Shown: positions 55,214-64,000 of the stretch, one piece after another
How positions within the stretch are numbered: the stretch's first letter is position 1
Layout: each line of letters starts with the position of its first letter
Assembly: GCA_023678885.1 (NCBI GenBank)
Contig: CM042962.1
Location: forward strand, 20,350,336-20,414,335
Length of the DNA stretch: 64,000 bases
DNA from: Pogostemon cablin
Taxonomy: Eukaryota; Streptophyta; Magnoliopsida; Lamiales; Lamiaceae
Direction: 5' to 3'
Made by a program: the position numbers and the translations under genes
The notes under the pieces: generated by a model
Database searches by the model: none
The model's input: the letters and a program-made list of their open reading frames with translations, nothing else
What the model was told of the DNA's origin: nothing

Positions 55214-56580
55214 TCATTTCAATCCTCTACATTCTTCCTTCTCATCCGGATGCCTCATCGCACTCCTCAATGAAAACACCACTTCTTCTTCATTTACTCT
55301 CAATGTCAACTCCCTCTTGTGCACATCAATTAAAGTCCTTCCCGTGGCTAAGAATGGACGTTCAAAAATCAATGGAACATTTGCATCTTCGTCCATGTCA
55401 AGCACTACAAAATCCATGGGAATATGAACTTTCCAACTTTAACTAACACATCCTCAACTATTCCCTTAGGATAAGTCAAAGACCTATCAGCAAGTTGCAA
55501 TGTAACTGACTTGGGTTTTACTTCCCCTATAACAAGTTTCTTAAAGATAGACATAGACATCAAATTGATAATAGTCCCAAGATCACAAAGAACTTTATGA
55601 ACTCCACTCTTACCCATTTCACATGGTATAACAAAACTCCCCGGATCCTTGAGCTTTGGAGGCAACTTCTTTTTAATTATGGCACTACACTCCTCCGTCA
55701 AATTGACGGTCTCATTCTCCACTAAGCTCTTCTTTCTTGCCATGATGTCTTTCAAAAACTTGACATAATGAGGCATTTTTATCAAAGCATCCGCAAAGGG
55801 TATATTAATGTGGATTTTCTTGAAGATCTCTAAAAACTTTGCAAATTTTTCATCAAGGCCCTTCATTAAGAATCTATGCGGAAAAGGGATGGGCACTTGA
55901 GTTTTTGGTATTCCCCAACTATCCCTTTCTACTTCAACTTCTTCCTCTTTCTTTTTTAACGCTTTTGTTCTTTGCCATTTCTTTTCAACAACTTCCGACT
56001 CAACCATATCCGTTTCATCATTTGCTTTTACTTCAACTTCACTTTCTTCCACAAACTCTTCTTCAACCAAGTTTTTCTCAACCTCCTTCTCTTCTACCTT
56101 CTCATCTTCCATAGGCATAGAAGGTCCCTCATAGTTTGTTCCACTCCTCAAAGTGGTTGCCTTGCATTGATCATTTGAATTTACAATGGTGGTAGAAGGA
56201 AATTTTCCTTTCTCATTCGTACTCAATGAACTAGCAATTTGACCAATCGAGTGCTCTAAGGCTTTGAACCTTCTATCATTAGCTTCATTAATCTTTCTTC
56301 TTATCTCATCTTGAGCTTTGTTCGATGCAATCAACTTTTCAATGAGTTCTTTGGTAGTTACATTCCCTTCATTATTTGCGCTTTAGTTCCCGGATGATAC
56401 CCAAGGGGATAATCAACCGCATTGCTCGGGTTTGAATAAGAGAAATAGTCTTGCCTCCTTTGTTGTTGTGGGTATTAGCTTCCACTTCCTTGACTATTGA
56501 AACCTCCTTGCCTTGGTGGGTAGTTTCCTTGGTTGTAATTGAAATTACCTTGGTAATTATTTTGAGAGTTACCTTGGTAA
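55214..56580 (-). pseudogene. Athila gag C-terminus and protease
   Basis: The first piece (56,580-56,372) is the Asn/Gln/Gly-rich end of gag (NYQGNFNYNQGNYPPRQGGF, DYFSYSNPSNAVDYPLGY) with a stop. The second (56,334-55,405) has ALEHSIGQIASSLS, TLRSGTNYEGP, a long acidic stretch rich in Glu, and the protease region (PGSFVIPCEMGKSGVHKVLCDLG, where D-L-G stands at the active site). The third (55,417-55,214) holds DANVPLIFERPFLATGRTLI. A frame change near 55,410 separates the last two. Confidence 0.75.
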
Positions 56581-56586
56581 AGAACT

Positions 56587-58438
56587 TGATGAGCATTTTC
56601 TTAACACACAATTAATCCATAAGTATGAAGGATATCAATTGTAGTCTCGAAAGGTGACCAAGTGAATATCGAACCCAAAGGACGACGTATAATCAATTTA
56701 ATTATTATCTAAATTAATTAAGACGATTATGGTAATATAGTTTGAGGTTTAGAGTTATTAAACTAATAAACAAGTAATTAAAATAACAAATTAAATAAAG
56801 TCACTTGAAGAATACGAAAGTAGATCAAGTAGGAGAATAGGTAGCCCTAGGATAATCCAGTTTCACTAATTAATTTCCCTTCCATGTGTTGGTGTCCGAC
56901 TCTGCCTTATGAAATATGGACGCATTACTAAGCCATGCAAATCTACTCTTTATACACAAGTAAATATACGTGTAACACGTGTGAATAACCTCGGAGCAAG
57001 AGATGTAATTTTACCCCCATTTCTAGGTACTATCAGTATCAATTATTTTCCACGTCTAGAATCTAACTCGATATGATCTCCCTTTATAGGTACTATAAAA
57101 TTACCCTCTTTATCCTACTTAATAACCCGAATTCAATTCAATTAATAAGTATTCATATATGATAGTTCTAATGAAGCTTCAGAGTCCCCTCACTTAGAAT
57201 CATAACATGGAATCATGCTCAGCAGTGAATACACTCAATCAATAACCAAGATATGTATTCAGACTCTACATAACAGTTAATGATGCACAAAATGACTGTG
57301 AGTATGAATTAAGAAAACACGATCATATATAAAATAAATCCACAAGTAGTATTGTACAGAGTGTACACATGGAAGTTCAATTAACTAGATAAAACCTTCA
57401 CAACCCTAGTTCTACCAAAAAGGCTCAAGCCCATGATGTTAAGAAGAACAATCATGAGGGTTGGATAGATCTTACCCGGTTGTCCAAAAAATACAAGATA
57501 AATTAAGAAACGAATAAAACCCTAGATGTGGCGTCATCGCGTCCTTCTCGCTCTTGAATTCTCCTCTTAGTTCTCCCATTGTTTCCACAAATGAATCTTC
57601 AAAGTGATGGATGGATGGATGAAAGGATGATGGTTGGGGGGTGATCCCCCTTGTGGGGTGTAGTATTGTTGTGGCCTCTCTACTCTCCAATCTTGTATTG
57701 TGTTCTTCCATCAATAATGATGTGATCTACACCCATTTTTATACTTGTGAGCTCTCCTTGTAGGTCTTGAAAAGGACCCAAATTTAGGCATATGTCAAAT
57801 TTGGTAAGAGACATGCGTTAATTTGGTAAAAGAGATCCGGATAAATAAGGTAGTTTTCGGAAATTCTCGAAAATTCTCGCCAACAGCTGCGCGACTTCAC
57901 GATTCTGAGCATAACTTCCTCATCCGACCTCCAATTTGAGTGATTTTTGCGCTCACATGATCACCTTTTCCTTGGCTTTCTTTGAATGTAAAGATGTCAC
58001 CAAAACTCCAACGTTTGAAGGTGTAACAGGTCATGTAAAATAGAACAGTCATGTTGAGTAGAAACAGCTTGCACGACGTCACCATTTCGATCATAACTTT
58101 CTCGTTTGGAATACGATTGAGATGTTCTTTATGCTAAAACAAACCTCTTCAGTGGCTTTCCAACCATGTATCACACTTCTTGTTTAAAGCTCTACAAGAA
58201 TACAGAATAATTATACAAGTTTGGACGTGCATTTTTCAACAATCTTGCACAAATTGCACCTTTTCTCCAACTTTGCACTTTTGATCCCTTTTTCCACCTA
58301 AAATACAATAAAACACCTCAAGTGCACCTTTATCTCACATATATTACATATAAGACACTTGTGCTAATATATAACAACAATACTAATAAAAAAGGTGTTA
58401 AATTTGACACTCAAACACGCTAATTTCCACTCTCAACA
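56587..58438 (-). repeat. Athila-type LTR (middle copy)
   Basis: In the minus sense this 1852-bp LTR starts TGTTGAGAGTGG after the purine tract GTAAGTTTGGGGAT and ends ATCA. It matches 62,495 to the window end at most positions. After the end come AGTTCTT and then gag sequence of the left element, where the other copy has AGTTCTTGG and the primer site. Confidence 0.85.
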
Positions 58439-60420
58439 ATCCCCAAACTTACCCGTTGCTCGTCCCGAGGCAACAAAATAAAAATAAAGCGAGAGAGAGT
58501 AAGAAAATGAGCGGGGAAACAAGGACTATGACCAATACCCCATTCAAAATATAATTGTCATCAACTTAGGTCATGCAACTCTCATTACATGTAATAATCA
58601 ATTCGTAGCGTACACGTTTAGACAATCACCACCAATTCAAATGCTCCATCAACATGTTCTAACAGGAAGTATATATATATCTCGCACTCAAGTGTAAAAA
58701 TGTACACTTATGGGTTAAGGTGTTTACGCTCAAATTCAATTCAAGAGCATGCGTAACCATAAACTTGCCAAATGTCTCAAACTCTTTACCCCTAAAAGTA
58801 TGATTCGACAATGGGATCAAATAGGACTTTCTTTAGGATGTAATGATGGCTCTTTGGTAAGGGTAGGAAACATATGGATTAAGTGACTCAATTAGTAGAG
58901 AATTAAAATCGGAGATCTTTTGTACTGCATTTTTTTACACTTCAAGGCTATCCAACTTCATGCTCTTCTAATTTTCTTTTCTCTCATTTCCTTCAAGCTC
59001 AACATACTTTTTCTTTCCTTTTTTTTTCTCGAGGTACCAGTTTCGGGCACTACCTCTAACATCTCGGGGTACCAGTTTCGGGCACTACCCCTAAGCAACT
59101 TATTTTTAAGCTCATAATCACTTGTACAGCTTCAAATATTTTATTCATTCCAAATTCCATCAAAATCAACTTCACACACTTTGACAACATTTAATTCTCC
59201 ACTAAATATAGGAATTTAAGGCTCAAATAGGATATTAAAGTGGCTATCTTCGTAGGTTGCCAAAGAAATAAGGTTATTAAGCTCAAAATGGCTAACTACG
59301 GATATATAATTATTTGGTAGGAAATTATTTGGCAAAGTGACTCATAAATTCAAGGATGGCCTAAAATTATCTCTCATCATCTAACATAACATGCAGTCTC
59401 AAGTAAGACAAGAGGCAAGTTCAAGAATACACGCACAAGAATGATACACACCAGAAAAGAAATATCATTGATTAATTAACATGATTAACAAAGCTCAAAA
59501 TCTCACATGGGTTTTTTAACATGTAACAGAACACTTTTCATGGTAAGCAATATCCCACAAGTACACATAGAACTTCACATCATAATATACTCAAGTACAC
59601 TTCCTTTATCAATTTCAAGAGCATATGAATTTCAAGTATAATTTAAAACAATATAAGCTCACATGGATCACAACCATAAACTCAATCCTTCCACTCCATG
59701 AATTAAAAGCACATATAAAAATTAGAAAAAGGGAACGAGGGCACCTGATTTTCTTCCTTCGAAGTATATACGAGCTCCTCGAGTTGTTCAACTCGTTCAT
59801 CTTGCCACTCTTCTACCTTTTCTATCATCAAAGCTCAAATAAACTCATCATCATAGGATTCATTAATAGAATAGGAGAACTATAAGAAATAATTAATTGA
59901 CTATCTAATCGACTCCACACACTAGAAACACCACTGAACACTAGGCAAATTGCAAAAAATCGACACATCAAAACCGATTAAAATTTTAACATACCGCAAA
60001 AAATCAACTCCCCTAGCAAACATTACAAAGAAAAGATTATACTCTTGGTGCTTCAATGAGGTAATAACATCACACCCCCCAAACTTAGTAAAAATATAAG
60101 TTGAAACTAAGTTTGCAAAAAGATGTAATTGCCGATTAGTAAGCACCTTAAACATAAAAATTTCTTACTCACACGAAAAAAATAAATCAATAAAACAGAA
60201 GAGCAAACCCCAACATGCGCTCAAGTTTAACGTCGGAGAGTCGCGACGGATGCAACCTTTGTAGGCTACTTGATCGGAGGACGGTCTTCTCGCATCCTCA
60301 CCTTCAAATACTTTCTTTCCCTCTTCTTGTCTACACTCAACACCTTACCTTTCTTGGTCACAAAAATATGATCCTCAGAATCACCTTCCTCCCATGGCCA
60401 TCTAGACACCTCCTTGTCAA
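58439..60420 (-). other. Non-coding 3' region of the right Athila unit
   Basis: No domain was found. The segment near 60,065-60,130 (CCAAACTTAGTAA and AACTAAGTTTGCAAAAAG) resembles 51,840-51,900 in the left unit, which supports common origin of the two 3' regions. A short duplication (GGTACCAGTTTCGGGCACTACC) lies at 59,032-59,090. Confidence 0.55.
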
Positions 60421-60424
60421 TCTT

Positions 60425-60690
60425 CTACTTAGATCCAGAATCATATGCCTTAGAAAAATCAAGATTAAACATGTTAGAAACCACGTCAATGCTCTTGCAC
60501 GATTGGGTCTCCATGGGCATCTTCATTGCATCATCACAAGAGAAAACCACATTTTCATTATCCATCCGCAGTCTAAGCTTCTCGACTCTCAACTTCTTTG
60601 CTCTTTCCCACTTCTTCTCCATTGTAAGCTCAGTATTCTGCTCATGTAATGGTACTGAAGTAACATCAACATCATGTAGAGCATTCGACG
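60425..60690 (-). pseudogene. Remnant of Athila protease-reverse transcriptase linker
   Basis: The reading KKWERAKKLRVEKLRLRMD, then ENVVFSCDDAMKMP, corresponds to KKWQRTKALKKK and ELTLRVNEEEVVFSLRSAM in the left unit. Everything between those motifs in the left unit (the protease) has been lost here. Confidence 0.6.
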
Positions 60691-60699
60691 CAAAAAAGG

Positions 60700-61240
60700 G
60701 TACGTTTCGGCAGGGTTCGACCTGCTTTATAGGTCGAATCAGATACATAGTGGTCGAATTGTTCATCTGGAACTCGGCTCTCTCTCTGAATTTGCGATTC
60801 GACTTGGGTTCGACCAGATGGCTTGGTCTAACCAATGTCCCCCAGGTCGAATTGGCTCACTGTATGATTTCTGGCCTCCGGTTCGACCTGGGTTTGACCA
60901 GATGGCTTGCTCGAACCAATTACGTCGTGGTCGGATCGTTGCTGTGATGAAACATGGTGCTTCGCAGAGTGCGGTTCGACCTCGGTTCGACCTCAGTTTG
61001 ACTTGATGACCAGGTCGAATCAATATTGCTTTGGTCGAACCGATCTTTTGTCAAAATAGAGTGCTCTGGATCGTCTGGTTCGACCAGGGTTCGACCTGTG
61101 GGCCAGGTCGAATCAGCTGGAAATTGGTCGAACCAATGTTGCTTTGCTTTCTGATCATGTCCAAAGCTCCGATTCGATCTGCCCCGTGTGGTTCGACCTG
61201 TTGTGTAGGTTGAATCCTGGTCGAATCGAGGCCTAGACAT
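60700..61240 (-). repeat. TTCGAC-rich minisatellite inside the Athila gag
   Basis: About 17 exact copies of TTCGAC or its complement GTCGAA occur in 540 bp, arranged in roughly six modules of 70-115 bp (GGTTCGACC, second GGTTCGACC, GGTCGAATC, TTGGTCGAACC). On the minus strand much of it stays open and encodes repeated RFDQ / WFDQ, DSTW and GRT / VEP words. Confidence 0.8.
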
Positions 61241-62322
61241 GTCCAAATTTGATTCCGGCCTCATCGGTCCCTCGTACTGCGTTCCCGACCTTAATGTGAT
61301 GACATTATTCTCCAATGTTTGTGTCAATTGATTCACTTTCGCGACCATCTGCCCCATAATTGAAGTAAGGTCTTTCAACTGCTTAGATAAATCCGTATTA
61401 TTAACATCCATTCTAGCTTCGATGTGGTCAACCCTTGCATCGTTCTCAGCCATGTATCGATTGAAGGTATCTTCAACACTCTTCACTTCTTGCTGCTTCA
61501 TACTAGGCCCCCTTTATGTCAACCCTGTGATCTGTCTTTGCTGGGATTCTAATAGCTTGTTGATGTTCGCTAGACTAGAGACGATCTCATCATCCCTATT
61601 TGGCTTCACCACTTGATGCTCAACATGTACCACCTTGCCAAGTACATATGATCCTCTATCTCTCTCTACAGGCCAGTCACGTGAATTCACAGAGATGTCT
61701 TCAAACAACTTTTCCGCTTCAAGTGCTGTCTTAGATAACAGCGCTCCTCCTGATGATGCATCAATAAAAATACGCGACTCACAATCCAATCCATAGTAGA
61801 AAATACTTATGTATTCAGCCTTTGACATTCCATGTTGTGGGCACCGACTGAGCATGTCTTTAAACCTATCCCACGCCTCATGAAATTTCTCACCCTGATT
61901 CATAGCAAATCAGGTGATCTCTTGCCTCATTCTTAAGATCCTTGAGGGTGGCATGTATATCTCTAAGAACTTCTGCTGCAGTTGGTCTCATGTAGTGCAA
62001 TCGGCTGCATCAAGAGTCTCATACCAAGCTTCCGCCTTATCAATCAAAGAGAACTTGAATAAGGCGATCCGCCTAGCATCATCATTAGCTCCAGCTCCCA
62101 TTTGAGTGTTTGCATAACCAAAAATTTTCGGAGATGCTGATATGGATCTTCAAAACAACCTCCAGAAAAGTGATTCTTTTCCACCATGTTAATAAGAGCG
62201 GGATGTATCTCAAAATCATCATATTATCCCCTTGCTCCTATCAACCCCATGTTGCCAATCCCATAGTTTGTGAAAATTTCACGGATTGCAACATTATTTG
62301 GATTCGGCCTTGCTCCGGCCAT
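60920..62322 (-). pseudogene. Athila Gag of the right unit
   Basis: It starts at 62,322 (MAGARPNPNNVAIREIF), meets a stop at 62,226-62,224, and continues in shifting frames: HPALINMVEKNHFSGG, the capsid core at 61,903-61,514 (GEKFHEAWDRFKDMLSRCPQ, FYYGLDCESRIFIDASSGGA) and the C-terminal part at 61,501-60,920 (VDHIEARMD, VITLRSGTQYEGP) ending in the minisatellite-coded repeats. The stop after GARG and the frame breaks show it is defective in this copy. Confidence 0.75.
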
Positions 62323-62467
62323 GTTTAGCTCAATGTGTTATTTGCTCCTTTCCTTCCTCTCCTTTTCCTAGTGCACAAGTACCTCAGAAAAATTCAAAGT
62401 TAGATAGAAATAAATAATCACAAATAAAAATCTAAATCAATTAGAAATAATAAACTAATAATAACAG

Positions 62468-62488
62468 CCGTCCCCGGCAACGGTGCCA
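62468..62488 (-). promoter_or_regulatory. Primer-binding site, tRNA-Asp type
   Basis: The minus strand reads TGGCACCGTTGCCGGGGAC, then GG, six bases inside the LTR end. This is the tRNA-Asp complement normally used by Athila elements, with one change (A for G at the fifth base). Confidence 0.88.
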
Positions 62489-62494
62489 AGAACT

Positions 62495-64000
62495 TGATGA
62501 GCATTTTCTCAACATACAATTAATCCCCAAGTATGAAGGATATCAATTGTAGTCTCGAAAGGTGACCAAGTGAATATCGAACCCAAGGGACGGCGTATTA
62601 TCAATTTAATTATTATCTAAATTAATTAAGACGATTATGGCAATATAGTTTGAGGTTTAGAATTATTAAACTAATAAACAAGTAATTAAAATAACAAATA
62701 AAATAAAGTCACTTGAAGAATACGAAAGTGGATCAAGTAGGAGAATAGGTAGCCCTAGGATAATCCAGTTTCACTAATTAATTTCTCTTCCATGTGTTGG
62801 TGTCCGACTCTGCCTTGTGAAATATAGACGCATCACTAAGCCATGCAAATCTACTCTATATACACAAGTAAATATGCCTATAACACGTGTGAATAACCTC
62901 GGAGCAAGAGACGTAATTTTACCCCCATTTCTAGGTACTATCAGTATCAATTATTTTCCACACTCTAGAATCTAACTCGATATGATCTCCCTTTATAGGT
63001 ACTATAAAATTACCCTCTTTATCCTACTTAATAACCCGAATTCAATTCAATTAATAAGTATTCATATATGATAGTTCTAATGAAGCTTCGGAGTTCCCTC
63101 ACTTAGAATCATAACATGGAATCCTGCTCAGCAGTGAACGCACTCAATCAATAACCAAGATATATATTCAGACTCTACATAACAGTTAATGATGCACAAA
63201 ACGACTGTGAGTATGAATTAAGAAAGTACGATCATATATAAAATAAATCCACAAGTAGTGTTGTACGGAGTGTACACATGGAAGTTCAATTAACTAGATA
63301 AAACCTTCACAACCCTAGTTCTACCAAAAATGCTCTAGCCCATGATGTTAAGAAGAACAATCATGGGGGTTGGATAGATCTTACCCGGTTGTCCAGAAAA
63401 TACAAGATAAATTAGGAAACTAATAAAATCCTAGATGTGGCGTCATCGCGTCCTTCTCGCTCTTGAATTCTCCTCTTAGTTCTCCCCTTGTTTCCACAAA
63501 CGAATCTTCAAAGTGAGGGATAGATGGATGAAATGATGATGGTTGGGGGGTGATCCCCCTTGTGGGGTATAGTATTGTTGTGGCCTCTCTCCTCTCCAAT
63601 CTTGTATTGTGTTCTTCCATCAATAATGATGTGATCTACACCCCTTTTTATACTTGTAAGCTCTCCTTGTAGGTCTTGGAAAGGACCCAAATTTAGGCAT
63701 ATGTCAAATTTGGTAAGAGACATGCGTTAAATTTGGTAAAAGAGATCCGGATAAATAAGGTAGTTTTCGGAAATTCTCGCCAATAGTTGCGCTACTTCAC
63801 GATTCTGAGCATAACTTCCTCGTCCGACCTCCAATTTGAGTGATTTTTACGCTCACATGATTCTCTTTTCCTTGGCTTTCTATAAATGTAAAGATCTCAC
63901 CAAAACTCCTACGTTTGAAGGTGTAAAAAGTCATGTAAAGTAGAATAGTTGTGCTGAGTAGAAACAGCTTGCGCGGCGTCACCATTTCGATTATAACTTT
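62495..64000 (-). repeat. 5' LTR of the right Athila unit, cut by the window end
   Basis: It matches the middle LTR from its 3' end (ATCA, element sense) over about 1.5 kb, with single-base differences and small indels. The start of this LTR and its target duplication lie outside the window. Confidence 0.85.

Larger units (their letters stand above)
51340..56586 (-). mobile_element. Athila-type gypsy element, pol-bearing, decayed
   Basis: Reading on the minus strand from 56,580: end of gag, protease, reverse transcriptase, RNase H, integrase and its C-terminal domain (to 52,036), then a non-coding 3' region. The motifs (VFMDDFSIFGSSFD, KLFPGKLHSKW, NGQRVKHY) are typical of Athila. Frameshifts and stops interrupt it. 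It has no own 3' LTR in the window. On the right it meets an Athila LTR with only seven bases of leader between. Confidence 0.82.
56587..64000 (-). mobile_element. Pol-deleted, gag-bearing Athila-type element
   Basis: The right unit consists of an LTR that runs off the window (62,495-64,000), primer site, gag, a scrap of the protease-reverse transcriptase linker, about 1.7 kb of non-coding 3' sequence and the middle LTR. Protease core, reverse transcriptase, RNase H and integrase are missing, so it would need proteins from a related element. The two LTRs differ at several percent of positions, so it is not young. Confidence 0.75.

Overview
This is AT-rich nuclear DNA from a flowering plant, probably a eudicot; I cannot name the species. 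The evidence is a spliced early nodulin-like (phytocyanin) gene, plant-type Ty1/copia and Ty3/gypsy retrotransposons primed by initiator-Met or Asp tRNA, Stowaway-, Mutator- and CACTA-type MITEs, a tRNA-derived SINE, and an interstitial TTTAGGG-like repeat. Most of the window is transposon, in nested layers.

Layout. 1-4.3 kb: AT-rich tandem repeats, a SINE, a decayed ubiquitin fragment, then an unrecognised small gene whose four exons (117 codons) join in phase. 5.9-9.5 kb: a CACTA-like end beside a broken copia element. 9.6-9.9 kb: a complete Stowaway MITE. 10.5-13.9 kb: a two-exon early nodulin-like gene on the minus strand, its 2.6 kb intron filled with repeats. 15.4-18.7 kb: degenerate gene pieces, one resembling 3-phosphoglycerate dehydrogenase and two unrecognised. 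18.7-24.5 kb: a young, apparently intact copia element (825-bp LTRs, TTTTG target duplication, 1334-residue polyprotein). 25-28.6 kb: small elements, including two Mutator-type foldback MITEs with perfect 9-bp duplications and a CACTA MITE inside a second SINE copy.

28.6-46.6 kb: an old, decayed copia element on the plus strand. Its 5' LTR was later split by a young gypsy element of Tekay/Del type (28.9-38.7 kb, minus strand, AGTGC target duplication). The Tekay element has a short interval between gag and protease with intron-like borders, and a single frameshift in pol. 46.7-51.3 kb: MITE fragments, simple repeats and AT-rich DNA. 51.3-64 kb: Athila-type gypsy sequence on the minus strand, made of a decayed pol-bearing part (51.3-56.6 kb) next to a pol-deleted, gag-bearing unit (56.6 kb to beyond the window end) whose gag carries an expanded TTCGAC-rich minisatellite.

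Only the small four-exon gene and the early nodulin-like gene look like intact host genes. The remaining coding sequence is retrotransposon gag/pol or gene debris. All coordinates and identities were read by eye.
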